64,000 bases of DNA from Hyphomicrobium denitrificans ATCC 51888 (GCF_000143145.1 NC_014313.1:1550001-1614000), one strand, 5' to 3'; shown: positions 30,423 through 38,707, counted from the stretch's first letter. Numbers and translations are program-made. The notes: a model not told the origin generated them from the letters alone.

Positions 30423-30688
30423 ACGGCGGCGCGGTCCCAGATGTCACCAAGAGAATCACGATCGCCATCGGTATCGGGCAGAGCATCGAAGTAAGAGTCA
30501 AGCTTGCGGAGATCCCAGACGCGGCGGCCCCCTATAGGTTTGGGCTTAGGCATTAATCCGTCATCGACCATTTTGTCGAACTTACCGGGACTTATGCCGA
30601 TGTAAGTCGCGGCTTCCTCGCGCGACAACCCGCGCGGCGCCAGATTGGCCGGCAATCTGCTCAGGCGATCAGCGCGAGATTTCGTCAT
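30419..30688 (-). CDS. excisionase-like HTH protein
   Basis: An 89-residue protein with an AlpA/MerR-type winged helix: LSREEAATYIGISPGKFD followed by the wing phrase PIGGRRVWDLRKLD. Such proteins bend the attachment site during excision. The position directly before int, with ATGA overlap, supports that role. A simple transcription regulator is the alternative. Confidence 0.8.
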   Translation of the reverse strand: MTKSRADRLSRLPANLAPRGLSREEAATYIGISPGKFDKMVDDGLMPKPKPIGGRRVWDLRKLDSYFDALPDTDGDRDSLGDIWDRAAV

Positions 30689-30694
30689 CTCCCC

Positions 30695-30886
30695 TTACTC
30701 CTTCTCCCTCTCAAGCAACTGCATCGGTGACCTTGCCAATATCTGTTCCGCAAAGTTGCTGGTCCTCACCGTTATGGCCCCGTCATCGCCTTTGAAGCTG
30801 TTGGGATCAGCAAGAATAGAAAGTCCGTCTCGAAGGTGCTTTATCTCTGCCTCTAGAAGCGCTGTTTGGTTTTCGATTTCAGTCAT
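30695..30886 (-). CDS. phage hypothetical protein
   Basis: A 63-residue protein. The first half is a predicted coiled-coil helix (ENQTALLEAEIKHLRDGL). It ends 6 bases before the excisionase-like gene in the same leftward transcript. Function unknown. Confidence 0.6.
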   Translation of the reverse strand: MTEIENQTALLEAEIKHLRDGLSILADPNSFKGDDGAITVRTSNFAEQILARSPMQLLEREKE

Positions 30887-30935
30887 TCTTCCCTCTCAAG
30901 TCCTGGATGTGAGTGGTGTAGTGAACGGATGGCTT

Positions 30936-31448
30936 TCACTCAGTCCTCGCGAACTCACCATGGTATTTTTGTGAACCTGCAATGTAGGCTGCGTGAGCTT
31001 GTTCCGGAGTGTCAAAGTAGCCAAGGCCGATTGATCTGCCGTGCACCCGGATCTGAGCACGCCAGCAGCTTCGGCGCGCAAAGAAACTAACTCCCTTAAG
31101 TCCAGAGGTATTGTTGCGGCGTTTGCGGGAATTGCATTGATTTTGTGTTTGGGTCGCTTCGCGCAAATTCGCGAACCGATTATCATCTCGAATGCCATTG
31201 ATGTGATCTAGCAGTGCATTCGGCCATTTCCCGGTCATATATAGCCATGCAAGCCGGTGGGCGAGATACATGTGGCCGCCTACTTTTATGTTTCGATATC
31301 CGCAACTCTGTTGAGAGCCCGCTATCATGCCAATCCGGACAGGTCGAGCGACGCGGACCTTCCAAACGAACACACCACTATCAGGATTATAGTGGAGGAC
31401 TTCTCGCAATTGTTCGGCGGTAACTGCGCAGAATTTCTCGCTCACCAA
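30936..31448 (-). CDS. HNH endonuclease with AP2 domain
   Basis: A 170-residue homing-type nuclease. The HNH core has YLAHRLAWLYMTGKWP then LLDHINGIRDDNRFANLREA. The C-terminal AP2/ERF DNA-binding domain has NTSGLKGVSFF through YFDTPEQAHAAYIA. It is the intact member of a three-copy family in this prophage, with 47534-48146 (frameshifted) and 63536-64000 (cut by the edge). It sits 1 base from the neighbouring stop, so it has been inserted without breaking the operon. Confidence 0.9.
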   Translation of the reverse strand: MVSEKFCAVTAEQLREVLHYNPDSGVFVWKVRVARPVRIGMIAGSQQSCGYRNIKVGGHMYLAHRLAWLYMTGKWPNALLDHINGIRDDNRFANLREATQTQNQCNSRKRRNNTSGLKGVSFFARRSCWRAQIRVHGRSIGLGYFDTPEQAHAAYIAGSQKYHGEFARTE

Positions 31449-31449
31449 A

Positions 31450-31797
31450 TTATTCTCCCAAAATCCTGAGAGCTTCTACCTTTGCTTCACGAGCACGACG
31501 GAGATCCTTGGCTGTAAGGTCGGAGCCAAGAAGAATGAGACGGATCTCTTCGTCGTCGACTTCCGCAGTATCAAAGCCGTCGATGCATTCTTTGAACGGC
31601 TCTACCGCTTTCATCAGTAGGTCTATGACTTGCTGCTGGCGCTCGATGATCTGATCTCTCGTTGGCTCGAAGCCGTTTGCAAGCCGTGCTTCGTACGACA
31701 GGCAATCAGGCCAATAGAGGTGGTCACACGATCCGGATGGGTTGCGGACGGCTTTTGGTCCGCCGCAGTGAGCGCAAGTGTCTGTCGCTTCTTGCAT
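31450..31797 (-). CDS. phage hypothetical protein, zinc-binding N-terminus
   Basis: A 115-residue protein with cysteines in TCAHCGG and SGSCDHLYWPDC that could bind zinc. A helical acidic C-terminus follows. Phage early operon, function unknown. Confidence 0.7.
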   Translation of the reverse strand: MQEATDTCAHCGGPKAVRNPSGSCDHLYWPDCLSYEARLANGFEPTRDQIIERQQQVIDLLMKAVEPFKECIDGFDTAEVDDEEIRLILLGSDLTAKDLRRAREAKVEALRILGE

Positions 31798-31809
31798 TGG
31801 GCTTAGTCC

Positions 31810-32064
31810 TCAGAATGGAATCTTTGCGTCTTCGTCGAAGTCGCCTCTGTTCAGTTCTGTGGCAGGAGGCCCGTTGTGCCTGCGCATGGCGGCATCAGCG
31901 ATCTGCTTCGCATTCTCAGGGTGTAAAAGGCCGCGTTCGCAAAGCATGTTGATCACGTCCCATCCACTGAGCGGATAATCTTGCGCCGCCCAATCGGCCA
32001 GTTCTTCGGCCAGCGTCCAGATCGGGCTTGGAGGGAAGTCGGATTTTGTTTCGCTGTTTCCCAT
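31810..32064 (-). CDS. phage hypothetical protein
   Basis: An 84-residue acidic protein. The middle (ELADWAAQDYPLSGWDVI) suggests helices. Separated by 12 bases from the next gene and 3 from the previous one. Not recognised. Confidence 0.65.
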   Translation of the reverse strand: MGNSETKSDFPPSPIWTLAEELADWAAQDYPLSGWDVINMLCERGLLHPENAKQIADAAMRRHNGPPATELNRGDFDEDAKIPF

Positions 32065-32067
32065 TCT

Positions 32068-32319
32068 CTACCCTTCCTTAGACTGGGTGATGTTAGGAAC
32101 CGGGACCATTTTTCCGGCGTCGGGGTTTTCGTTTTCTAGTTCTGTGAGATGCTGTGCAAACCACTCGTCCTTGCAGATTGGGCAAAAGATCTTGAGCGTC
32201 GCACCGATCTTTGGAGCCGTCGTCTCAAGAACGTAATTATGCTTTTGGCACCTGTAGACGTACGGAGACCGCTTTGGCGCCGACTGTTCAGCTGGAAGAG
32301 TGTCGGAATTCTTTGTCAT
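32068..32319 (-). CDS. phage zinc-ribbon-like protein
   Basis: An 83-residue protein with YRCQKHNY and FCPICKDEWF, which could form a Cys/His zinc ribbon. The start overlaps the upstream stop (ATGA). Function unknown. Confidence 0.68.
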   Translation of the reverse strand: MTKNSDTLPAEQSAPKRSPYVYRCQKHNYVLETTAPKIGATLKIFCPICKDEWFAQHLTELENENPDAGKMVPVPNITQSKEG

Positions 32320-32552
32320 CCCGCTTTCTCCGTATGCTTTGCTTCTTCCTCTCCGTCGCCCATAGCGTCGGCGGCATCGCTCGCCATATCCGAGAGATTT
32401 CTGAGTGCCACATGCAGCATTTCAGTTGCCACGTCGGCGTCTTTTCCGCTGCCCTCAACCGTCGCGTCAATTCGAACCGAATAGTCGCCCTGAGAAAGCC
32501 GCACCCGCACGAACGTATCGCCGTTCGGATATTTCCCGACTTCAGCTGGCAT
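32316..32552 (-). CDS. phage hypothetical protein
   Basis: A 78-residue protein (MPAEVGKYPNGDTFVRV). I chose ATG 32552 over 32582 because AAGGAG lies 7 bases upstream. It overlaps the end of the HNH-like gene by 11 bases. The N-terminal half looks beta-rich and the C-terminal half helical and acidic. Unknown role. Confidence 0.68.
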   Translation of the reverse strand: MPAEVGKYPNGDTFVRVRLSQGDYSVRIDATVEGSGKDADVATEMLHVALRNLSDMASDAADAMGDGEEEAKHTEKAG

Positions 32553-33270
32553 CAGCTTTCTCCTTTGCTTCTTCCTGGGCAATGAGGGCGGAGACGGCGC
32601 TTTCTTGGATTCTCGCGGCCCAATCGAGTACTATGGCTTCGATTGCAGCATTTTCGAAATCTCGCTTGGCGCAATTCACGAAATAGCAAACGAAGCGAAC
32701 GTTATCTTTCGTGTAACCTCTAGCAGGGTCGATCCGATCAATTGAGGGTGTAGTCGGGAATGGCTTCCCTCTGTTCTGTCCACGGCCTGGAGACATGACA
32801 ACGCCAGTTGCGGGGCATCGTGGGTCCAACCGCAGACGCTCGACCTGTTCGAGCGTCCATGCATGATCTAAATCGAATTCCATGCCGAGTTTCCCGGCGC
32901 GACGGCGCGCAGAACTAACTTTGTGGACGATATCTTTTCGCCAGTCTGATCGCGTCAGCCGATAAGTTTCAATGTCCTTCTGGCGGCGCTCCTCTAGACG
33001 TTCCATGCGCACCCTGGCGCATGTCGCGCGGTGTTTATCCGTATTTTTGGCATAGTATCTCTTGTGTCTGGCTCGTTCTTTGTCGGGGTTGTTTTGTCGC
33101 CATTTTCGACGGCGCTCTGTGTCGTGTTGATAACGTTGCTCGACAGTAAATCCAGATAAATTGGTTCGTGTTCTTCGGGGTTTTGAGCGTGACGCATCCG
33201 TCTCAACGGCGCTTGCTGAGTCCTCACGTATGCGCTTCTGTAGGGAGCGGAGGGATTCTAGGTCGGTCAT
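32542..33270 (-). CDS. HNH-like phage nuclease
   Basis: A 242-residue protein. The N-terminal half is very basic (TERRRKWRQNNPDKERARHK). The C-terminal half has an HNH/endonuclease-VII-like core: DPRCPATGVVM then PSIDRIDPARGYTKDNVRFV. The start at 33270 overlaps the stop of the 86-residue gene (ATGA). Its first residues, MTDLESLRSLQKR, closely match those of that neighbour, MTDLPTLKSLQKQ. Confidence 0.78.
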   Translation of the reverse strand: MTDLESLRSLQKRIREDSASAVETDASRSKPRRTRTNLSGFTVEQRYQHDTERRRKWRQNNPDKERARHKRYYAKNTDKHRATCARVRMERLEERRQKDIETYRLTRSDWRKDIVHKVSSARRRAGKLGMEFDLDHAWTLEQVERLRLDPRCPATGVVMSPGRGQNRGKPFPTTPSIDRIDPARGYTKDNVRFVCYFVNCAKRDFENAAIEAIVLDWAARIQESAVSALIAQEEAKEKADAS

Positions 33271-33527
33271 TTCGACGCCCTCAAGCAATTGCGAACAGCA
33301 TCCATTTTTAGTTTGTTCTCGATGGCCGCAATGATCTCGCGCCCGCGTTTTCCGGTTGGTGTGACCTCGCGCATGAACGCGTTGGTTATGTACCAACATT
33401 CTGCCGTCCGCTTGGCCGTCCACCATTCTACGCTCGATGCGCTCACCTCGAAGTAGTCGGTTCCCAGAGTCCGCACTCGGAGAGCGGACTGCTTCTGCAA
33501 GGATTTGAGTGTGGGGAGGTCGGTCAT
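33267..33527 (-). CDS. phage hypothetical protein
   Basis: An 86-residue protein sharing its first dozen residues with the downstream HNH-like protein, which suggests a duplicated leader. The rest (VEWWTAKRTAECWYITNAF) is not recognised. ATGA-coupled on both sides. Confidence 0.7.
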   Translation of the reverse strand: MTDLPTLKSLQKQSALRVRTLGTDYFEVSASSVEWWTAKRTAECWYITNAFMREVTPTGKRGREIIAAIENKLKMDAVRNCLRASK

Positions 33528-33670
33528 ATGTCGAACTCCCAGTCACGCATCGGGTCGACGGTGCCAGGGACCATGAGGCACTGGAAATAACGAGCGCTCG
33601 GATCGACCGGTAGGCTGCTGCAATACGATACGCGCCTGATCTTGAATTGCGCCGTATACAAAATGAACAT
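33524..33670 (-). CDS. 48-residue phage protein
   Basis: A short frame from ATG 33670 to TGA 33524 (MFILYTAQFKIRRV ... DWEFDI). It fills the gap between two genes exactly, overlapping the upstream stop by one base (TGATG) and the downstream start by four (ATGA). This tight coupling is the main support. Function unknown. Confidence 0.65.
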   Translation of the reverse strand: MFILYTAQFKIRRVSYCSSLPVDPSARYFQCLMVPGTVDPMRDWEFDI

Positions 33671-34020
33671 CACGAACCCCAACGTTCAGATGCCACCACG
33701 CGCAGTCCGTGTGGATTGTGCGACGCCGATTTCACTTTCTTGAGTTTGACAAAAAGCCATTCGTCATACGATTTTCCGTCGTCATCTTTGGCGTCTTCGA
33801 ACTCAGCCGACCAACCCTGCGATACACATGCGCGCTCGATGACGACACGATTTGCGGAATGAAATGTGCCTTCGATCTCGGCTTCAGAGCCACTCGTCAT
33901 GCGCTGCCAGAGCTGGCCGAATTCGCATCCGTGAACAAAAGCGTGTTCTTCAGGCATTGTCCCGTAGAGCCCGGAAAAGCTGACAACGAGATCGTATGCG
34001 GTGTTGTTAGCATTTTCCAT
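33670..34020 (-). CDS. phage hypothetical protein
   Basis: A 116-residue protein, soluble, with no recognised motif. The stop directly precedes the next gene and the upstream gene ends at 34021. Early operon. Confidence 0.68.
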   Translation of the reverse strand: MENANNTAYDLVVSFSGLYGTMPEEHAFVHGCEFGQLWQRMTSGSEAEIEGTFHSANRVVIERACVSQGWSAEFEDAKDDDGKSYDEWLFVKLKKVKSASHNPHGLRVVASERWGS

Positions 34021-34338
34021 CTATTCACCCCCTCGTTCAGATGCTTCAAGAGTGGTGCGGGCTTCGTCAATCGCGTGGTTTACTGATATTCCAAGATCGA
34101 CGTGCGCGCGGCTTTGGAGCGCTGATGTCCTACGCGCTAAATCCCGCATCGAGATCAGCGCGTCTTTTGCCTGTTTCAGCGCCTTTTCAAGCTCTGCTAT
34201 ACGGGCGCTTTCGGAGGATGAGCATGATGTCCGCACACGTCGCTTGATTTCATCGCGTTCAGCCGCGGTGAAGTATTTGGCGATTGCGGGGCCATCGATG
34301 AACACCTCGAAATAGTCCTCGTTGATCTCAATGCTCAT
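34021..34338 (-). CDS. phage coiled-coil protein
   Basis: A 105-residue protein. A short beta-rich N-terminus (EINEDYFEVFIDGPAIAKYF) is followed by a coiled coil (ESARIAELEKALKQAKDAL). Overlaps the upstream stop (ATGA). Function unknown. Confidence 0.68.
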   Translation of the reverse strand: MSIEINEDYFEVFIDGPAIAKYFTAAERDEIKRRVRTSCSSSESARIAELEKALKQAKDALISMRDLARRTSALQSRAHVDLGISVNHAIDEARTTLEASERGGE

Positions 34339-34580
34339 GACTTACCTCGCGTCATCAGAGGATCGATGAAGCACGCCGCATAAGAGTGCGCGCGCTTGTA
34401 GCAGTCCCATTGGACGGTAACAGTCCCCGCATAACCAGCGGGCGATACATTGCTGACGGAAACGACCGTGCCTCTGTTGACGCGTTTTTGCACGATGTGC
34501 TGCACGCGCCCGTACTCCGATGGCACGACGCGACTGCCGACTTTGAATTGCTTCTTCATCAGGAGGATGTCGCTCAGCAT
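34335..34580 (-). CDS. phage small beta-rich protein
   Basis: An 81-residue protein with an SH3-like composition (FKVGSRVVP ... RGTVVSVSNV ... GTVTVQWD). ATG 34580 is preferred because GGAG lies 8 bases upstream; it overlaps the upstream stop by 7 bases. Function unknown. Confidence 0.68.
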   Translation of the reverse strand: MLSDILLMKKQFKVGSRVVPSEYGRVQHIVQKRVNRGTVVSVSNVSPAGYAGTVTVQWDCYKRAHSYAACFIDPLMTRGKS

Positions 34581-35125
34581 GACTTGCTCTCCGAAAGAAG
34601 GGTGCGGATGATCGTTGCAATGCTCATGCTGGCGTCCATGACTGCGCTCTCATAATGAGTGCGCGCTGTGTCGTTCGGGTATTCAAGCAGGCGCATGTCA
34701 CACGCTTCAGCAATCGCCGCGCATTCCTCTATCGCAGCCGCGCGCACGGCGTCGATTTGGTCGTCGAGCCCCTTACCGAGTTGTTCGAGCGCTCTTGCGG
34801 CATCGCGCTTGTAGGCGTCACGATCGGTTCTCGCCTCATCGAGTTTCGTTTTGAGGTCGGCGATCTCGAAACCCTGATTGACGCAAGTTTCATTCAGCGC
34901 AGCGACGGTTCCGTCACGCACTTCAGCAGCCCGTTTCACGCCATCGAGTTGAGCGCGAAGGGACGCGATCTCGGCGTCTTTGGCTTCGATCGCAGTCGGT
35001 TTGCGCATGCGGGACTTTGGCGATCCAGGCTCAAAGCGCCAGCCGCATTCAGGGCACGATAGAACCCCGTCTGAGCCACGAACAAGCGTCCCGCGACATT
35101 CGTCTTGATTAGGTGTCCCGCTCAC
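34574..35125 (-). CDS. phage zinc-ribbon/coiled-coil protein
   Basis: A 183-residue protein. The N-terminus has one CxxC zinc half (LSCPECGWRF). A long coiled coil covers about 45-120 (EAKDAEIASLRAQLDGVKRA). The C-terminus is helical. It starts with GTG overlapping the upstream TGA (GTGA). Possible structural or DNA-associated role, unproven. Confidence 0.72.
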   Translation of the reverse strand: MSGTPNQDECRGTLVRGSDGVLSCPECGWRFEPGSPKSRMRKPTAIEAKDAEIASLRAQLDGVKRAAEVRDGTVAALNETCVNQGFEIADLKTKLDEARTDRDAYKRDAARALEQLGKGLDDQIDAVRAAAIEECAAIAEACDMRLLEYPNDTARTHYESAVMDASMSIATIIRTLLSESKSC

Positions 35126-35286
35126 TTCACCGCTCCATTAGTAGAGGGGGCTTCAACCGTGCCACTGCCTCCGCAATCGGGACACTCGGCTACGGCTTCA
35201 TCACCTTTGTCGCCGGTCCGAGGGTTCAAATACCGATCCCAATCGGTGACAATCTCGCCGTTCCCTTGGCAGCGTTCGCACGTCAT
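35122..35286 (-). CDS. DnaJ-type zinc-finger mini-protein
   Basis: A 54-residue frame from ATG 35286 to TGA 35122. It has CERCQGNGEI near the N-terminus and CPDCGGSGTV in the middle. These are two CxxCxGxG motifs as in the DnaJ cysteine-rich domain, enough for one zinc. It is ATGA-coupled upstream and GTGA-coupled downstream. A role as a folding or protein-interaction module is inference. Confidence 0.75.
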   Translation of the reverse strand: MTCERCQGNGEIVTDWDRYLNPRTGDKGDEAVAECPDCGGSGTVEAPSTNGAVK

Positions 35287-35405
35287 CCGCGCACCTTTTC
35301 ATCTGTAGAGGGGGCGCTGAGAGCAGCGCGGTTTTTGTGCTTGCAAAGACAGCATCGACGCCCAGGCCGACACCAGCTTGTCCAGCATCTAAAGCGGCTC
35401 GACAT
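35283..35405 (-). CDS. 40-residue Cys-rich phage protein
   Basis: A short frame from ATG 35405 to TGA 35283, with four cysteines in WTSWCRPGRRCCLCKHKN plus one near the start (FRCW). It couples to the upstream stop by TGATG and to the DnaJ-like gene by ATGA. The exact fit between two genes supports it; function unknown. Confidence 0.6.
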   Translation of the reverse strand: MSSRFRCWTSWCRPGRRCCLCKHKNRAALSAPSTDEKVRG

Positions 35406-36160
35406 CACAGCACCTCATCAGTGCTGAGCTTCCCCGCTTCGCTTGAAGGCTGAGAGGAAGTATCGGATTTCAAGCTGACGCCATCGCGCTCGGCGTCGTT
35501 CGAGAAATTCAACTCGGCAGAACACATTCTGCGAAAATGTTCGATGCGATCCGCAGCTACCTTCAACGCCTCGAAGGCTCGTCGCGTCGCCTTCGTGCGT
35601 GAACCACACTCATCTGCAAGCAGATCGCAAATGCCCATTGCTGATGAAAGTCCCGCACGATAAGCGCCAACAAATTCGGTGCCGCGAGATCGGTAGCTCT
35701 CGAAATCGCGAAGCAGGAGTGCCTCTTGCTCTGATGGCAAGGTGACTTTCTCGGACAGAGCAGGTGCACTGGCGTCAGCTTGATAGGAATCACTTCCTGA
35801 ATGATGCCGATCGTTTACAGGGAGGGTGGAGAGAGCGGTGTCGATCTTCTGGATTATGGCGTGCTTGTCAGGATCAAATGCCGGGTCATCGATCCCTAGC
35901 CGAACAGCGGTCCAACACATTCGACGCGCTTGTTGTAGCGCCTCTCTCATTGGCTCATAGGCGTTGCAGGCGGTGACGATGAAGTGAGCGTTGGCCGCAT
36001 TTTCCTCGGGCGGACGCAAATTCGAAACGACGGCTCCGATCGCCAGGCGATCCGCCGGATGATGAATGTTGTAATCGCCAAACTGATCAGGCCCCTCGAT
36101 CGTCCAAGGTCCCGCAGTCCTATCTTCTGTCGGCATTTCTTCTTTATCGGGTGTGGTCAT
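35405..36160 (-). CDS. phage hypothetical protein
   Basis: A 251-residue protein. The N-terminal part (GPWTIEGPDQFGDYNIHH, IVTACNAYEPMREALQQA) resembles a domain common in phage early regions, function unknown. I start at 36160 because it overlaps the HNH stop (ATGA); the longer frame would lie within the HNH gene. Confidence 0.75.
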   Translation of the reverse strand: MTTPDKEEMPTEDRTAGPWTIEGPDQFGDYNIHHPADRLAIGAVVSNLRPPEENAANAHFIVTACNAYEPMREALQQARRMCWTAVRLGIDDPAFDPDKHAIIQKIDTALSTLPVNDRHHSGSDSYQADASAPALSEKVTLPSEQEALLLRDFESYRSRGTEFVGAYRAGLSSAMGICDLLADECGSRTKATRRAFEALKVAADRIEHFRRMCSAELNFSNDAERDGVSLKSDTSSQPSSEAGKLSTDEVL

Positions 36161-36531
36161 GACTCGTCCTCTTGGCGCTCGTATCGTCCAGCGGCCCAAT
36201 TGAATTTCGTTCCCGGCTTCTTTGAGAGAGCCGACTTCTTACGCATCGATTTCGAGATGATGTGCTTGGCGGCCATGCGTCGTCCGTGGCCAGCTGTAGC
36301 GTGATCGTGAGCGTCCTTCTTCGGCTTGCACCAGGCGCATGTGAGCGTCAGATTTGACCAGTCGTTCGTGCCGCCATTCTCAAGAGCAAGCGCGTGCTCC
36401 ACGATCCAGTCATCAGCCGGCATGAGCTTGCGCCCACATTGACTGCACACGCCGCCGCGTTCGAGAAACAGCTTCGCCGCCTGCTGCTCTGTCAGGAACT
36501 TGCGCGGCTCATGGTGCCAGGGTGATCTCAC
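36157..36531 (-). CDS. HNH endonuclease
   Basis: A 124-residue nuclease. It has two zinc CxxC pairs (VCSQCGRKL and LTCAWCKPK) flanking the ββα-metal core: DWIVEHALALENGGTNDWSN. It starts with GTG overlapping the upstream TGA (GTGA). It is unrelated to the HNH-AP2 family. It may help packaging or be selfish. Confidence 0.88.
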   Translation of the reverse strand: MRSPWHHEPRKFLTEQQAAKLFLERGGVCSQCGRKLMPADDWIVEHALALENGGTNDWSNLTLTCAWCKPKKDAHDHATAGHGRRMAAKHIISKSMRKKSALSKKPGTKFNWAAGRYERQEDES

Positions 36532-36686
36532 AGCCCTGCTTCCTCATTCACATTGATAGCAATCGTCTTCACGATCCTTGGTCGGATTTCGGAATCGTTC
36601 TGAGGCGCAACAGCTTTTGAAATAAGAACCGCAGCCACAACGAAGATGAGAATGAGCAGGCATACGCCCGTGGCATCGGAGGTCAT
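36528..36686 (-). CDS. 52-residue membrane protein
   Basis: A short frame from ATG 36686 to TGA 36528 with one membrane helix (VCLLILIFVVAAVLIS, residues 8-23) and a soluble tail. ATGA-coupled to the exonuclease gene and GTGA-coupled to the HNH gene. Function unknown. Confidence 0.7.
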   Translation of the reverse strand: MTSDATGVCLLILIFVVAAVLISKAVAPQNDSEIRPRIVKTIAINVNEEAGL

Positions 36687-37327
36687 TCGGCGGCCTCGCG
36701 ACTTAGGTATTTGTCCGAAAGCGTCGCGATCGTTTTGTCGATCTCCGCAAGGAACAACCGGGCCTCGCGCTCCAACTCCGCGATAAAGCCGTCATCGCGG
36801 GGAACGCGCTGAACGAACATCTGCATTTCTGCCGGCAGGCGCGGGTCGAACGAAACGAAGTCGCACCAAGCCCGGCCGCAGCAAGCCATCTGCCACTGCA
36901 TCTGCTTGATGTATTTGCCTTCCACATCCTCGCTCAGCAGCGTTTCAATGTGCGTCGCGGTGTTGGGGCATTTGATTTCGATGAGGCCGGCATCGCCAAC
37001 AAGACCATCCGGAGAAGCGTGGCTCTTGTTGATGGACGGATGCAGGACGAGGCCAACTTGCTGAACGGCAACGTCGCGCATGAATTCATACATTGCGCGC
37101 GCCTGCGGCTCGGTATCGTGTCCCCACTGCATCGCGGCGTTCGTGTAGGACTCTTGCGGGGTTCCGGTCAGGCGTTCGCAAACGATACGGGCAGCTAGGT
37201 TGAACCGCGATGCGCCCCAGCCTGTTCGCGTCTTGGCGACCATATCGGCAATGCTCGAGGCCCCAAGGTTTCCGCAGCGCGCCGCCAGCCACTCCGCGCT
37301 ATTCTGCTCACAGTCGATGACGTTCAT
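36683..37327 (-). CDS. YqaJ-family recombination exonuclease
   Basis: A 214-residue nuclease of the YqaJ/lambda-exonuclease family. The core PD-(D/E)xK motif is ASPDGLVGDAGLIEIKCP near residue 105, with the N-terminal helix phrase SAEWLAARCGNLGASSIADM. It degrades one strand of double-stranded ends so that the adjacent ERF protein can anneal, a Red-like pair. ATGA overlap with the ERF gene. Confidence 0.9.
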   Translation of the reverse strand: MNVIDCEQNSAEWLAARCGNLGASSIADMVAKTRTGWGASRFNLAARIVCERLTGTPQESYTNAAMQWGHDTEPQARAMYEFMRDVAVQQVGLVLHPSINKSHASPDGLVGDAGLIEIKCPNTATHIETLLSEDVEGKYIKQMQWQMACCGRAWCDFVSFDPRLPAEMQMFVQRVPRDDGFIAELEREARLFLAEIDKTIATLSDKYLSREAAE

Positions 37328-38040
37328 TTGGAAACGTCCTTCTTCTTTTTGGAGAGAAGAAGGGCTTTCGCCTTCCCGAAATCTGCGGTGGTTATATCGG
37401 ATAGACTTTCGACCTTGCCGATCTCGAGGAATTTGGCGATGTCAGTCTTTGTCTCGGTGATCAGTGCGGTCAGTTCCTCGACCTGCTCATCACTGATAAA
37501 TGAAACCACGCCAGAAGCGTTTCCGTCGTCATCGCGATTACCTTCCTTGGTGGCAATGCCGGTGACCGCCTCGAACGTCGCGAGCTTCAAATAGGTCAGC
37601 GTCGATTTGATTTGCTGCAGCGGGTTCTTCGCGCCCGATGTATCCGGAGTTCCGACAAGCGAGACGCTCTCCGAATGACCAGCGACATGCGTTAGGATGC
37701 AGGTGACGCGGATGCCGTTCGACTGATCAAACTGCCAGTCGGCGTCCAGACCATGTTTGCTCAGCGCCTCATTGACGGCGTTGACGACGCTCCCGATCGA
37801 CGCGTATCGGGAATTATATTGATTGTTCGTTTTGTCCTTCGTGATCACCGGAGCGGACGCTTTGAACGCGGCCTTGGCTTCGATGAATGCCTTCTTGGCT
37901 TGCGCTTTCTCCCACCGATCATTTAGATCCATGAGACGTTCGAGCTTGTCGAGGCTGTCACCGCGGGTAATGGCGGAGTTTAACATCTCCATTGGCGTGA
38001 TAGCGACGGGCGTTTGAGTTATTGTTGCGAGAGCGCTCAT
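37324..38040 (-). CDS. ERF-family single-strand annealing protein
   Basis: A 238-residue ERF annealing protein. The domain covers about 50-180 with DKTNNQYNSRYASIGSVVNA and QQIKSTLTYLKLATFEAVTG. Together with the YqaJ exonuclease it forms the phage recombination system. Starts with ATG overlapping the upstream TGA. Confidence 0.9.
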   Translation of the reverse strand: MSALATITQTPVAITPMEMLNSAITRGDSLDKLERLMDLNDRWEKAQAKKAFIEAKAAFKASAPVITKDKTNNQYNSRYASIGSVVNAVNEALSKHGLDADWQFDQSNGIRVTCILTHVAGHSESVSLVGTPDTSGAKNPLQQIKSTLTYLKLATFEAVTGIATKEGNRDDDGNASGVVSFISDEQVEELTALITETKTDIAKFLEIGKVESLSDITTADFGKAKALLLSKKKKDVSK

Positions 38041-38207
38041 CCGACATTCCTCCCTGCCGATGTTTGACGATTGATGTTCGAGAGCCGCTGAACGACGACG
38101 GTGGCTTCAGCGGAGCTTCGACGTTTCAACTCAGTGAACATTCGCTCGATCTCGCGCCGGAGTTCGAAGTTGGATTGCATGTTCTTGGCGTAATCAGTCA
38201 GTGCCAT
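38037..38207 (-). CDS. 56-residue basic phage protein
   Basis: A short frame from ATG 38207 to TGA 38037 (MALTDYAKNMQSNFELRR). It is helical and basic. GGAG-like CCTCC complement lies just upstream on the strand. It overlaps the coiled-coil gene upstream by 14 bases and the ERF start by 4. Function unknown. Confidence 0.68.
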   Translation of the reverse strand: MALTDYAKNMQSNFELRREIERMFTELKRRSSAEATVVVQRLSNINRQTSAGRNVG

Positions 38208-38604
38208 TGGAGGCCTCTTTCAGGTCTTTGTTGCGCACGAGTTCGTCGAGGCTTCTCACGCCCTCGAACACGCCAAGATCAACTTGCTGGCGGAGCGCGC
38301 GATACTGAGCCCGCAGCCGATCATCCTTGGCCTGCGCCAGGGCAACTTCAGCCTTGGTAATCTCTGCTTCGAACTCGGTTTTGAGAGTTTCGAGATAAGC
38401 TTCCGCTTCCGCCTTCGCATCTTCGTAAGCCTTCTTCAGGCGGTCACACTGGCATTCGAGATCAACGACGGTTGGCGTTGAATCGAGTGCGGCGCGTGCA
38501 AGGCTGTCGAGTGAATGCAGCGGACGGATATTGCTTGTCGGCTGCGTCTTGGATGCGCGTTCGAGCAGTTCTCGAAACGATGACTTTGCGAACGACGGCA
38601 GCAT
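38194..38604 (-). CDS. phage coiled-coil protein
   Basis: A 136-residue protein with a long coiled coil (DRLKKAYEDAKAEAEAYLE onward to about 110). Early-operon position before the recombination genes. Function unknown. Confidence 0.72.
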   Translation of the reverse strand: MLPSFAKSSFRELLERASKTQPTSNIRPLHSLDSLARAALDSTPTVVDLECQCDRLKKAYEDAKAEAEAYLETLKTEFEAEITKAEVALAQAKDDRLRAQYRALRQQVDLGVFEGVRSLDELVRNKDLKEASNGTD

Positions 38605-38706
38605 CTAAAATCCCCCTGAAACGTACAACAAACCCAACGCAAACCACCCGAATGCACTCGCTAGAATTGCGAGGCCCAAGGCCTCCCACAGTCGGCGGTC
38701 GATCAT
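38605..38706 (-). CDS. 33-residue membrane protein
   Basis: A short frame from ATG 38706 to TAG 38605 with a membrane helix (LGLAILASAFGWFALGLLYV). The stop abuts the next ATG. One of three tandem micro-membrane proteins in this operon. Confidence 0.58.
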   Translation of the reverse strand: MIDRRLWEALGLAILASAFGWFALGLLYVSGGF

Positions 38707-38707
38707 T

